A stretch of 64,000 bases of DNA from assembly GCF_024436055.1 (NCBI RefSeq), contig NZ_JANFNH010000012.1, forward strand, positions 1-64,000, given 5' to 3'. The position numbers were made by a program, and so were the translations under genes. Positions 1 to 8,772 of the stretch are shown here, one piece after another. Below the pieces are notes generated by a model. That model did not search any database and was not told where the DNA came from. It worked only from the letters and a program-made list of their open reading frames with translations. This DNA is from Streptantibioticus rubrisoli (GTDB lineage Bacteria > Actinomycetota > Actinomycetes > Streptomycetales > Streptomycetaceae). The number at the start of each line of letters is the position of its first letter. Position 1 is the stretch's first letter.

Positions 1-7
1 GCCGTGA

Positions 8-45
8 GGGGCGGGTGGGCGGGAGGTCCCCCCTCCACCCGCCCC
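8..45 (-). terminator. Stem-loop terminator after glycerate kinase
   Basis: A perfect 11-bp stem (positions 8-18 pair with 35-45, GGGGCGGGTGG / CCACCCGCCCC) starts 19 nt beyond the glycerate kinase stop codon. The loop can pair further. There is no clear U-tract, which is usual for Streptomyces. Confidence 0.6.
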
Positions 46-63
46 ACACGGCGGTTGACGGGG

Positions 64-1212
64 TCACTTCACCGGCGACAGGAAGTCGTCGGCGATCCGC
101 TGGGCCACCCGCTCCAACAGTGGTCCCGCCTCCGCGATGCACCGCAGGACGTCCGGCTCCAGTTCGGTGAGCGGGTAGGCGCGACGGATCCCCGCCGCCG
201 CCAGCTCCGCGGGCGGCAACGTCAGCCGCCCGCAGACCGCGACGACCTCGACTCCCCGGGCCCGCGCCGCCTGCGCGACGCCCGCGGGGGCCTTGCCGTG
301 CAGGGTCTGGGCGTCGAGCGAACCCTCCCCGGTGATCACGAAGTCGGCCCGGGCCAGCGCCTCGGCGAAGCCCAGCAGCTCGAACAGCACCTCGACCCCG
401 GGCCGGAACGCCGCCCCCAGACCCACCAGCGCCCCGTACCCGATGCCGCCCGCCGCACCCGCGCCCGGCGCCTCAGCGGCCTGGACCGCGCGAGCGCCGA
501 CCGCCTCACCCAGCACCCGCACATACCGCCCGAGCGCGGCGTCCAGCGCCTCGACATCGGCCGCACAAGCGCCCTTCTGCGGGCCGTAGACAGCCGCGGC
601 GCCCTTGGGGCCGCGCAGCGGGTTGTCCACATCGCTGGCCAGTACGACCTCCGTGTCGGCCAGCCGTGGCTCAAGCCCGCTGAGGTCGGCCGTGGCGAGC
701 GCGGCCAGCGCGGCGCCGCCGGGCCCGACCGGCTTGCCGTCCGCGTCGGTGAACGCCGCACCGAGGGCGGCCAGCATTCCGGCCCCACCGTCCGTCGTGG
801 CGCTGCCGCCGACCCCGAGCACGAGGGTGCGCGCTCCGGCGTCCAACGCGGCGCGCAGCAGCTCCCCGGTGCCGTACGTGGTCGCGGTGAGCGGTGCGAA
901 GACGCCGACCGGCAGGTGCCGCAGGCCCGACGCCTCGGCCATCTCGACGACGGCAACGGTGTCGCGCAGCGCGTAGGCCGCGGTCACCGGATCGCCCAGT
1001 GGCCCGGTCACCCGTGCCGTACGCCGTTCGAACCCGGCGGCGACCGCCGCGTCCACCGTGCCGTCGCCCCCGTCGGCGACCGGCAGGAACTCGACGCGCA
1101 GGCTGGGCACGGCCCGGTGCAGGCCGGTGGTGAGGTGCTGGGCCACTTCGGCGGCCGTCAGTGACCCCTTGAACTTGTCCGCGGCGATCAGCACGCTGCG
1201 AATTTCTGCCAC
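64..1212 (-). CDS. Glycerate kinase (GlxK family)
   Basis: This gene encodes a 382-residue kinase that phosphorylates D-glycerate, the usual exit from glyoxylate, tartronate semialdehyde or hydroxypyruvate metabolism into glycolysis. The sequence shows the family N-terminus ADKFKGSLTAAE, the glycine-rich GVGGSATTDGGAG segment near residue 135 and the C-terminal VITGEGSLDAQT motif. The length is normal for the family. The start is GTG at 1212, with GGAG about 9 nt upstream. It stands alone: a terminator lies downstream and a 645-bp gap separates it from the divergent conflict-type operon. The allantoin/glyoxylate region about 50 kb away could supply its substrate through glyoxylate, but that link is inference. 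Confidence 0.93.
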   Translation of the reverse strand: MAEIRSVLIAADKFKGSLTAAEVAQHLTTGLHRAVPSLRVEFLPVADGGDGTVDAAVAAGFERRTARVTGPLGDPVTAAYALRDTVAVVEMAEASGLRHLPVGVFAPLTATTYGTGELLRAALDAGARTLVLGVGGSATTDGGAGMLAALGAAFTDADGKPVGPGGAALAALATADLSGLEPRLADTEVVLASDVDNPLRGPKGAAAVYGPQKGACAADVEALDAALGRYVRVLGEAVGARAVQAAEAPGAGAAGGIGYGALVGLGAAFRPGVEVLFELLGFAEALARADFVITGEGSLDAQTLHGKAPAGVAQAARARGVEVVAVCGRLTLPPAELAAAGIRRAYPLTELEPDVLRCIAEAGPLLERVAQRIADDFLSPVK

Positions 1213-1857
1213 CTTTGCACTCTCCAGGAGTTAAGTCGCGCCGCTTCGGACCTTATCCGCCCGATGCTTCGCTGCCCATGGTCACCGCCGACAAGCCGCC
1301 CTCTGCGGAGGCATATATCCCGACATAGCGATAGAACGGGAGCGCCCTGGCGCGCGCTGTCGTGGCCGAGGGCGCGCTCGGCGAGGAGTCGCCGGACACC
1401 GGGCCCGCGGTACCGCGCGCCATCGGCGTGCTGTCCACATTCGGCTGGCTCTTCGTGATCTCCACCGAGTTCCTTCCCGGTCCTGGCCCCGGTGATCGCT
1501 CCCGCCGCGCGGTTCACGACAGCCGCGCGGCGCTGACGCCGCGGTCGCGACGTCTCTCCGGCATCCCCCGAAATCTCCTGACACGCGCGGCGTCCCGGGC
1601 GCCCGACCGCGCACCGGTGCGCTCCCTGGGCGCTGACAACTACGCCCCGCCCCTGGGCACTTGACGTACCACGCCCCCACGCCAGAAGAGACTTGCCCAG
1701 CCCAAACCCCGTGGCGACAGCGAGCAACTCCACCGGCGTGCCCCGGCGCACACAACCGCCACGACCCGTGACCCCCAGCCCACAATCCGCCTGAACGGCA
1801 CCTCGCGTTCGGCCAAAAACCAGCGCCGACCGGCGCGTTCATCGGCACAATGGGTGC
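1213..1857. other. 645-bp intergenic region, mostly non-coding
   Basis: This gap lies between the divergent glycerate kinase and Trypco1-type genes. It holds one weak small-ORF candidate (1253-1465, minus). The AT-richer patch near 1310-1340 could contain a promoter, but I cannot define a box with confidence. I see no RNA gene and no recognisable repeat here. Confidence 0.5.
1253..1465 (-). CDS. Possible small hypothetical protein (70 aa)
   Basis: This short reading frame starts with GTG. A good ribosome binding site (GGGAAGGA, about 5 nt spacer) precedes it, and most third codon positions are G or C, although this weakens in the second half. The product is polar, with no membrane segment or motif that I recognise. 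It lies upstream of and co-directional with glycerate kinase. It could be a real small gene, a relic, or a chance ORF in GC-rich DNA. I do not assign a function. Confidence 0.25.
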   Translation of the reverse strand: MEITKSQPNVDSTPMARGTAGPVSGDSSPSAPSATTARARALPFYRYVGIYASAEGGLSAVTMGSEASGG

Positions 1858-2253
1858 GTGCCGCAATACGCCGAGATACAACTCGACCCCAACACCTCCG
1901 TGCGCCTGGAACTCGCGCCGGTCGGCGTGCCCCCGCAACCCGCTCCCGCACCCGGCCCCGAGGCTGACGCCGCTGACCTGCCCGACGGCATCAGCGGGGC
2001 GGTGCCCGTCGGCCGGGCGGGCGCCGCCTCGGAGCTGACCTCGGAGGCGCTGCGGTTCACCCTGCGCCCGCTCGGCCCGCTGCTCCAGGAGGTGCATGAC
2101 TCGGTCAGCGCCATCAAGAACCCGCCACAGGAGATCAGCGTCGAGTTCGGCGTCCAGATCGGCCAGGACCTCAAACTCGGCATCGTCGGGGCCCGCGGGC
2201 GCGCGAGTCTGACGGTCACGGCTTCCTGGCAGGTCGGTCAGGATTCGGAGTGA
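1858..2253 (+). CDS. Trypsin-co-occurring (Trypco1 / CU044_2847-type) protein
   Basis: This 131-residue protein resembles the small family that accompanies trypsin-like proteases in actinobacterial vWA-MoxR-VMAP systems. The C-terminal half carries the conserved-looking core EISVEFGVQIGQDLKLGIVG followed by a short beta strand (ASLTVTASW). The N-terminal half has a beta region and an Ala/Pro-rich stretch. The GTG at 1858 has no visible Shine-Dalgarno sequence, and a CACAAT element lies 7 nt ahead of it, so the mRNA may be leaderless. The stop is 6 nt before the protease gene, so the two are surely co-transcribed. Known role: only co-occurrence. Inferred role: adaptor, inhibitor or specificity partner of the protease. 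Confidence 0.8.
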   Translation: MPQYAEIQLDPNTSVRLELAPVGVPPQPAPAPGPEADAADLPDGISGAVPVGRAGAASELTSEALRFTLRPLGPLLQEVHDSVSAIKNPPQEISVEFGVQIGQDLKLGIVGARGRASLTVTASWQVGQDSE

Positions 2254-2259
2254 GCACCT

Positions 2260-4437
2260 ATGGGGTGGTTCCGGTACCTCGGCGCGGATGACTCGGCCGG
2301 TGTGCACGACGCCTTCGTCTCCGTCTTACGGGAGAGCGATCAGCGGGCCGCCGGTGGCGGTGTGCTGCTCACCGAGCGCCATCTGCTGACCTGCGCCCAT
2401 GTGGTCAACGTGGCGCTGGGCAAGGAGCTGTTGGCGTCCGCCGATCCGGGTCCGGTGCGGATCGGGACCGTCTTCCCCGGCAGCGGCTCGCGGGTGCCGC
2501 AGGAGGCGCGGGTCGCCCACTGGGTGCCGCCCCGGCGCACCGGCGGCGGGCTGGACTGGAGCGGCGACCTCGCCGTCCTGGAACTGGACGCTCCCGCGCC
2601 GGTGGTGCCGCCGCGCTGGTCGGAGATGGTGCCGGGGCAGGGGGTGCGCGCCTGGCACGGCGGCGGGCACACGGCCACGTTCGTCGAGGTCACGGTCAAG
2701 GAGTGCGACGGCTGGATCGGCTACGTCGACGGTGAGCTTTCCGGCGCGGCGATCGGCCCCGGCTACAGTGGCGGCCCGCTGTGGTCGGAGCGCGAGGGCG
2801 CGTTCGTGGGTCTGGTCGCGGCCCAACTGCGCGCGCCCGACGGCCCGTTGGCCGCGCACCATGTGGTGCGGCGCGGTTGGGCGATCCCCTGGCAGGCGGT
2901 CCGTGCGGAACTGGAGTCCGCGGGCGCCGGGCCGCTGCTGGCGGCGGCGCAGGACACCGGGGACGCCGAGCGCGTACCGCACCAGTTGCTGCCGCCGCTC
3001 GCCGCGCTGCTGAGCGACCCGGCGGAGCGTACCGACAAGGCCCGGCGGCTGGCCGAGCAGTGCGGACTGCACGCCCTGGACGACGGTTCCGCGCCCACGT
3101 ACGAGGAGTTGGCGACGGTACTCGCCGAGTATCCGCGCGCCCTGCCCTCGCTCACCGAGGTGCTCGTGCCGACCGCGCACAGCATCGCGGCCCGCGACGC
3201 CATCGACACCCTGCACGCCAGCGGACCCCTGGCGGTCGGAGCGCGGCTGCTGTCATACGACGAACACCACCATCTGCTCGCCCAGTTGCGGCAGCACACC
3301 AAGACCGACCCGACCCTGCTGTCGTCCGCCGCGCGAGGCGCGCTCGCCTATGCGGAACTGCCGCAGCCGGTACGCGCGGCGCGGATCGCACCGGAGGGCC
3401 TGGAGGCCGCGGTGGACGCGCTGGAGGAACTCGGCGACAGCGGGCGCGTGCCCGACGGCACACCGCGGGTCCCCGCGCTGCTGCGGGTGGCCGAGTACGT
3501 GGCGGCGGCGCTGGACGGCCCGGCCGGTGACGAACTACGCGGCTGGAGCGATCGGGTGGCGACCCGGCTCGGCATCCACCCCGCCGCGTTGGCCGAACGC
3601 CGCAGGGACGCCGACGAGTGGGCGCGCAGCCGCCACGTCGACAGCGGCCGCACCGTCGTCCGGCTCACCCGCCGCCCCGGCGACCCGTCCGGCGCGTACC
3701 GGTGCACGGTGTGGCGGATGGCCCCGGACGGCACCGCGACCCGTGCCTCCACCGGCGAGGACCGCCCACTGAGCGGCGCCGACATCGCCCGCCTGGTGCG
3801 GGACGCCGTCGCGCCGGACGACGCGGAGGCGCCCCTGGTCGAGGTGGTGGTGGACCGCGACGCGCTGCAGTTGCCGGTGGACGAGTGGCGCGAGGCCGAG
3901 CCGGATGACAGCGATCCGTACGGCATCTTCGCCCCGGCGGCGCTCGGCGCCGACTTCCGGGTGGTGCTGCGCTGCCCGGAACTGCGCCGCAGGTCCGCGA
4001 CGGGCGCGGCCGACCTGCGGCGCCGTTGGACCGGGTGCCGTACCGACGAGACGCTGGTGGTGGACGAACTCATCGGCGACGTAAGGGCGTTGAAGGATAC
4101 ACTCAACAGGACACGGCAGCGGTCGACCGGCCGGGTGGTGCTGCACGGCCCTTTGGCCCGGCGGATCCAACTGCTTCAGGTGTGCCTGTTCATGGGCGTC
4201 CCGGTGGTGCTGTGGGACCGGGCGGCTGCCGGGCGGGACGACGGGCGGCATCTGGACGAGATCGACGCCGCGGGCCCGTTGGACTCGCTGCCGGAACGGG
4301 TCAGGGACTTCCGCGTCGATGTGTACGCCGATCCGGAACGCACCGCGCGGCCCTCGCTGGTCTGGGAGGATCCGGACCGGCCGCTTCCAGGTGAACTGTG
4401 GCTGGCGGACCCGGTGGCAATGACGGAGGAGAAGTGA
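2260..4437 (+). CDS. Trypsin-like serine protease fused to VMAP-type C-terminal region
   Basis: This 725-residue protein is the predicted effector of the operon. Residues 1-230 form a trypsin-like domain with a complete triad: His47 in TCAHVV, Asp103 in SGDLAVLEL and Ser170 in GPGYSGGPLW. Residues 240-440 are helical and resemble VMAP middle regions. Residues 450-720 match the vWA-MoxR-associated protein C-terminal domain, including VVDELIGDVRALK and the ending LPGELWLADPVA. There is no signal peptide, so the protease should be cytoplasmic. GGAG lies 9 nt before the ATG. Its last codons overlap the MoxR start (GTGA). In known ternary systems the VMAP protein couples an effector domain to a vWA/MoxR switch; the target and trigger here are unknown. 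Confidence 0.85.
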   Translation: MGWFRYLGADDSAGVHDAFVSVLRESDQRAAGGGVLLTERHLLTCAHVVNVALGKELLASADPGPVRIGTVFPGSGSRVPQEARVAHWVPPRRTGGGLDWSGDLAVLELDAPAPVVPPRWSEMVPGQGVRAWHGGGHTATFVEVTVKECDGWIGYVDGELSGAAIGPGYSGGPLWSEREGAFVGLVAAQLRAPDGPLAAHHVVRRGWAIPWQAVRAELESAGAGPLLAAAQDTGDAERVPHQLLPPLAALLSDPAERTDKARRLAEQCGLHALDDGSAPTYEELATVLAEYPRALPSLTEVLVPTAHSIAARDAIDTLHASGPLAVGARLLSYDEHHHLLAQLRQHTKTDPTLLSSAARGALAYAELPQPVRAARIAPEGLEAAVDALEELGDSGRVPDGTPRVPALLRVAEYVAAALDGPAGDELRGWSDRVATRLGIHPAALAERRRDADEWARSRHVDSGRTVVRLTRRPGDPSGAYRCTVWRMAPDGTATRASTGEDRPLSGADIARLVRDAVAPDDAEAPLVEVVVDRDALQLPVDEWREAEPDDSDPYGIFAPAALGADFRVVLRCPELRRRSATGAADLRRRWTGCRTDETLVVDELIGDVRALKDTLNRTRQRSTGRVVLHGPLARRIQLLQVCLFMGVPVVLWDRAAAGRDDGRHLDEIDAAGPLDSLPERVRDFRVDVYADPERTARPSLVWEDPDRPLPGELWLADPVAMTEEK

Positions 4438-5396
4438 ACGGCAACACCGAAGACGGCGACTGGCGGCTGTTCCGGGGGGACGGCACGGCCCGCGACACCG
4501 TCTTCCCCGAACCGCCGCCCTGGCGCCGGTTCGGCGACGCGTTCCAACAGCAGGCGCAGCGCCCGTACTTGATCGGCCGGGCCCAGTCCGATGTCGTCAA
4601 CGCGGCGCTGCATCTGCGCCGTCCGCTGCTGGTCACCGGCCATCCGGGCACCGGCAAGTCATCTCTGGCCCGGGCCATCGCCCATGAGCTGAAGCTGGGC
4701 AGGGTACTGACCTGGCCGGTCAACAGCCGTTCCGTGCTCCAGGACGCGCTGTACCGCTATGACGCGATCGGGCGCCTGCGCGAGACGGCGCTCCACCGCG
4801 ACCGCGGCGAGCAGTCGCCGGAGCCGGGCATCGGCTCCTTCGTGCGGCTCGGACCGCTGGGCACCGCGCTGCTGCCGAACGACAGACCGCGGGTGCTGCT
4901 CATCGACGAGCTCGACAAAGGCGATGTGGACTTGCCCAACGACCTGCTGGCGGTCTTCGAGGACGGCTCGTACGAGATCCCGGAGCTGGCCAGGCTGCCG
5001 CGTGAGCAGTCCGAGGTCGAGGTGTTCCCGGACGATCCGGACGGCGATCCGGTGCCGGTGGTACGCGGCCGGGTGTGCTGCACCCAGTTCCCGGTCGTGG
5101 TCATCACGAGCAACGGTGAGCGGGACTTCCCACCCGCCTTCCTGCGCCGCTGCGTTCGGCTGGACCTGCCGGACCCGGACGAGGAGCGGTTGCGCGAGAT
5201 CGTCACCGCGCACCTGGGGCAGGACGCCCTGGAGGCGGTGGACGATCTGCTACGGGACTTCCTGGCCCGCCGGGCGCCCGGTGAGCTGGCCACCGACCAG
5301 TTGCTGAACGCGGTGTTCCTGCGCTCCGGCGGGGTCGACCTGAGCGCCGAGGGCCTGTTGGACGCGGTGCTGCACCGGCTCGGCGGGGCGGTCTGA
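4434..5396 (+). CDS. MoxR-family AAA+ ATPase
   Basis: This is a 320-residue AAA+ ATPase of the MoxR type, normally a chaperone-like remodeller working with vWA proteins. Walker A is GHPGTGKSS (about residue 77), Walker B is LLIDELDKGD, sensor 1 is the ITSNGE segment and the arginine-finger region is FLRRCVR. All expected ATPase residues are present. The GTG at 4434 follows a strong GGAGGAG site and overlaps the protease stop codon by 4 nt, so translation is probably coupled. Position between protease-VMAP and the vWA fusion supports a role as the NTP-dependent switch of the system. Confidence 0.9.
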   Translation: MNGNTEDGDWRLFRGDGTARDTVFPEPPPWRRFGDAFQQQAQRPYLIGRAQSDVVNAALHLRRPLLVTGHPGTGKSSLARAIAHELKLGRVLTWPVNSRSVLQDALYRYDAIGRLRETALHRDRGEQSPEPGIGSFVRLGPLGTALLPNDRPRVLLIDELDKGDVDLPNDLLAVFEDGSYEIPELARLPREQSEVEVFPDDPDGDPVPVVRGRVCCTQFPVVVITSNGERDFPPAFLRRCVRLDLPDPDEERLREIVTAHLGQDALEAVDDLLRDFLARRAPGELATDQLLNAVFLRSGGVDLSAEGLLDAVLHRLGGAV

Positions 5397-5401
5397 CCGC
5401 C

Positions 5402-8400
5402 ATGCCCGGGCGGGTACGGCGGGTGCTCGCCGACTGCGGGGTCGATCTGTCGCCGCAGGAGCTGCTGGACGCCCTGTGGTTGGCCCACCGGCTGCCCGCC
5501 GACGCCTCGGCTCCGCTGGCCAGGGCCCTGGCCGCGGCCGAACCCGCGGCGGTGGACAGCGGTTCGGCGGCGGCCACCGAAGCGCCGTCTCCCGCGCGGG
5601 AACACGTGGCGCGAGAGGAGGCGCCACCCGCGCACCCGGGCACCTTGCACGCGAGCGCCACCATGGCGGCTGTCCCCAAGGCGGCGCGGAGCACGCCGCT
5701 GGCCGCACTGGCGGTCCGCGCGCCGGAGGAAAAAGCCCTTGGCGCCGCTGAGTTGCGGCTGGGACGCGCGTTGCGACCGCTCAAGCAGCGGCACCCCGGT
5801 GGCCGCCTGCTGGAGTTGGACGAGCGGGCCACCGCGGACGCCATGGCAGAGACCGGGCTTCCGGACCTGGTACTGCGCCCCGCGGGCGAGCGCCGACTTG
5901 ACCTGGCGCTGGTCGTGGACGACGGCCTGTCCATGCTGCTGTGGCGTCGACTCGCCACCGAGCTGCGGTCGTTGCTGGAGCGGCTCGGTGCGTTCCGCTC
6001 GGTGCGGGTGCACGGGCTCGACACCCGCGCGGTGGGCGAACCGGCGTTGCGCGGGCGCCCGTTCGCTCCCCAGGCGGCTGGTCTGCGCCCGGGGTCGGTG
6101 GCCGACCCGACCGGGCGGACCCTCGTGCTGGTGGTCAGTGACGGTGTGGGCGCGGCATGGCGGGACGGCCGGATGCGCCGACTCCTCGCCCGCTGGGCGG
6201 CGTGCGGGCCGACTGCCGTGCTGCACGCCCTGCCCGCCCGGATGTGGAACACCTCCGGGATCCGCACGGAGGACTGGCAGGTGACGGTGGGCCAGACCTG
6301 GGCGGCCAACCGCACCTGGCGGGTGGCGGATCCGGTACTGCCGCCGGAGCTGGCGCCGTTCGACGGCATGCCCATCCCCGTCCTCGAACCGGAACCCTCA
6401 TCGGTGGCCAGGTGGGCCCGGCTGGTCGCCTCGCCGGGCGGCAGCGAGCTGCTGCCGCTGCTGGCCGACGCGCCCGAGGAGGTACCGCGCCCCGCCGCGC
6501 CGTCCGGGGGCGGTGGTGATCCGGTGCTGCGGTTCCGCAGTGCCGCCTCGCCGGAGGCGTACCGGCTGGCCGCGCATCTGGCGGCGGTCGCACCGGTGTC
6601 GGTACCGGTGATGCGGCTGGTGCAGTCGGCGGTGCCCTGGCGGGCCGAGACCGCGCATCTGGCCGAGGTGTTTTTGGGCGGCCTGATGCGGCGCACCGAC
6701 GGCGGGGGCTGCGGCACCGGGCCGCAGCACCAGACGTTCGACTTCACCGAGGAGGCCCGCAAGATCCTGCTGGACACCGTCCCGGCCGCGGAACTGGCGC
6801 GCACCACCAGCGCGGTGGCCGACCGGCTCGGGGAACTCGTGGGCCGCTCACCCGACTTCCCCGCCTGGTTGTCGCACCCCGGCGGGGTGGACGAGGTGTC
6901 CGGCGCGTCCCAGCCGTTCGCCGAGCTGGACGCACGGCTGATGCGGCATCTGGGCGCGCCTGTGGAGCGACCCGCGTCACGACAACGGCAGACCTGGGGG
7001 CCGCTGGAACCCGACGATCCGCTCGCCGTCGGCCCGTACGCCCTGTACGCGCGCAGCGAAGCCAGCGGGTTCTGCGTGCTCTACCTGGGCCGCTCCGGGT
7101 CGGGGCGGGAAGCGCTGCTGCGGCTACCCCGCAGTCCGGATCCGGCGCGCGCCTACCAACTCATCCGGCGGACGGCCCTGGCGCTGACGCGCATGGGCGG
7201 CCGGTACGCGCCCGCGCTGCGCGACTTCGACCTGGCGCAGCCGCCCTACTGGACGGCGGAGGAACTGCTGGTGGGGCCGTCCGGTGAGCCCGCGCCGCAA
7301 CTGCCCTTCCTGGTACGGGAGAAGGATCCGGCGCCGGGTTCCGCGCTGTGCTACGAACTCAGTTGGGGCCTGGCGCGGGCGGTGGCCCGCTGCCACGACG
7401 CGGGGATGGCGCACTGCGCGCTGGCCCCTTCGTCGGTACTGGTCACCGGGCAGGCGTCGGTACGGCTCACCGGTTGGGCGCACGTGCTCATCGACCCCCC
7501 GGAGAACGAACTGCGGGTGGCCTGCGCCTCCGACGTCTATTCGCTCGGCACACTGCTGATCGCACTCAACTCCCGCTCGATGCCGTGGAGTCCGGCGGAG
7601 GGAGAACTACGCGGCTCCTCGTCCTGGCTGCCCCGGGTGCCCCATCCCGACCTGCGGAAGTTGCTGAGCCGGTGCATCGCGCTGGATCCGCGGACGCGAC
7701 CGACCGCTCATGAGGTGGCGGACGCGTTCGCCGCTCAGCTGCCGGACGGAGCAACCCGGTCGGCGGCACTACGGGAGGCGGTCCCTGAGGACGGGGCCCC
7801 GGCGCCCGTCGTGGAGGCGCCGTCCCCGTCCGCGCGGCTGTGGCTGCCGCAGCGCCGTACCGCCATGGGCAGACAGCTGCAGGAACGGCGACTGGAGCTG
7901 GTCCAGCGTCCGTTGGCCCGCTGCCACCGGATCGTCGTGGTCAGCGCCGTGCGCTTTGCGGGAGCGTCCACGACGGCGCACGCGCTGGGCGCGCTGCTGG
8001 CGTCCGTGCGGGAGAACAGCAGGGTCGTACTGATCACCAACGACCGCAAGTGGTTCGCCGGAAGTGATGCCTCCGGGCTGCGCATCCCGCGGATCGAGCG
8101 CAATCCCGACGGTCCGCTGAGCACGCCGAGGAGCTATCGGGGACTGGTCAACAGCCTGCGCGGCGAGTGCGACATCCTGATCACCGACACGGACGCGGAG
8201 ATGCCACTGCCCGGCGGGCATCTGACGGAATCTCTGGTGGACCAACTGGTCATCGTGGCAGCGCCGTCCAGCAAGCGGAGCGCGGCGGTCGACGCCACGG
8301 ACGCGCTGTTCGACCTGGTCGCCAAGCACGCTTCGGAGCGGCTGGTCGCACAGAGCATCGCCGTCATCTCCCAGCACCACGGCAGTGCGGGGGCGCATCG

Positions 8401-8578
8401 GGATCTGTCGGACCGGCTGCGCGGCCGCTGCCGGGGCTTTGTGAGCATTCCGTCGGACAGCGGTCTGGCAGGCGGGCGCTTCCCCGATCCGGCGCTGCTG
8501 CGGGGGGTGACGCGGGAGCGGTACCTGGATCTGGCGGCGCTGGTCGCGCAGGGCTTCCCGCCGGTTGGTCCTTCGTAG
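5402..8578 (+). CDS. SAV_2336-type vWA / pseudokinase / degenerate ParA-like fusion protein
   Basis: This is a 1058-residue multidomain protein. A short SAV_2336-like N-terminus (1-30) and an Ala/Pro linker precede a vWA-like domain (about 165-285) whose MIDAS segment reads DDGLSM, a weakened DxSxS. A helical middle region follows. Residues 543-776 look like a protein kinase fold, but the catalytic loop reads HCALAPSSVL near residue 671 in place of HRDLKPxN, and the DFG position reads LTGW, so it should be a pseudokinase. Residues 840-1050 resemble ParA/MinD. The P-loop is degenerate (AVRFAGASTT, no Lys), and DILITDTDAE marks the Walker B region. The start has a poor ribosome site and lies 5 nt after the MoxR stop, suggesting coupling. 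Likely role: sensor or scaffold of the system. Confidence 0.8.
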   Translation: MPGRVRRVLADCGVDLSPQELLDALWLAHRLPADASAPLARALAAAEPAAVDSGSAAATEAPSPAREHVAREEAPPAHPGTLHASATMAAVPKAARSTPLAALAVRAPEEKALGAAELRLGRALRPLKQRHPGGRLLELDERATADAMAETGLPDLVLRPAGERRLDLALVVDDGLSMLLWRRLATELRSLLERLGAFRSVRVHGLDTRAVGEPALRGRPFAPQAAGLRPGSVADPTGRTLVLVVSDGVGAAWRDGRMRRLLARWAACGPTAVLHALPARMWNTSGIRTEDWQVTVGQTWAANRTWRVADPVLPPELAPFDGMPIPVLEPEPSSVARWARLVASPGGSELLPLLADAPEEVPRPAAPSGGGGDPVLRFRSAASPEAYRLAAHLAAVAPVSVPVMRLVQSAVPWRAETAHLAEVFLGGLMRRTDGGGCGTGPQHQTFDFTEEARKILLDTVPAAELARTTSAVADRLGELVGRSPDFPAWLSHPGGVDEVSGASQPFAELDARLMRHLGAPVERPASRQRQTWGPLEPDDPLAVGPYALYARSEASGFCVLYLGRSGSGREALLRLPRSPDPARAYQLIRRTALALTRMGGRYAPALRDFDLAQPPYWTAEELLVGPSGEPAPQLPFLVREKDPAPGSALCYELSWGLARAVARCHDAGMAHCALAPSSVLVTGQASVRLTGWAHVLIDPPENELRVACASDVYSLGTLLIALNSRSMPWSPAEGELRGSSSWLPRVPHPDLRKLLSRCIALDPRTRPTAHEVADAFAAQLPDGATRSAALREAVPEDGAPAPVVEAPSPSARLWLPQRRTAMGRQLQERRLELVQRPLARCHRIVVVSAVRFAGASTTAHALGALLASVRENSRVVLITNDRKWFAGSDASGLRIPRIERNPDGPLSTPRSYRGLVNSLRGECDILITDTDAEMPLPGGHLTESLVDQLVIVAAPSSKRSAAVDATDALFDLVAKHASERLVAQSIAVISQHHGSAGAHRDLSDRLRGRCRGFVSIPSDSGLAGGRFPDPALLRGVTRERYLDLAALVAQGFPPVGPS

Positions 8579-8708
8579 ATCCACGCTGGTCAGGGCCGGT
8601 TGTCAGACCCCCGTGCGACGATCTGGGCATCACTTCGAAGTGAGGGAGAACGGGGACGCGGCGGGGTCCGCGCGACGATGGAGGGGGTCACGTCATGCAG
8701 CGCGACAG

Positions 8709-8743
8709 CCTACGGTCCATATACGGCAACCTACGGTCCATAT
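8709..8743. repeat. Tandem direct repeat CCTACGGTCCATAT, 21-bp period
   Basis: Two exact 14-bp copies (8709-8722 and 8730-8743) are spaced by exactly 21 bp, about two helical turns. They lie in the 194-bp interval between the convergent ends of the conflict-type operon and the gamma-glutamyltransferase gene. The rest of this interval shows nothing recognisable. Confidence 0.7.
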
Positions 8744-8772
8744 CCGGCCGCCACCAGTGAGGAGCCGCGGGA

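Noticed and set aside
1362-1664. Plus-strand 100-codon frame in the gap before the conflict operon
   Set aside because: No ribosome site, irregular codon use and no family resemblance; a GC-driven ORF is more likely.
5402-8578. Annotation of the large fusion as an active Ser/Thr kinase
   Set aside because: The HRD catalytic Asp and the DFG motif are replaced, so I treat it as a pseudokinase.
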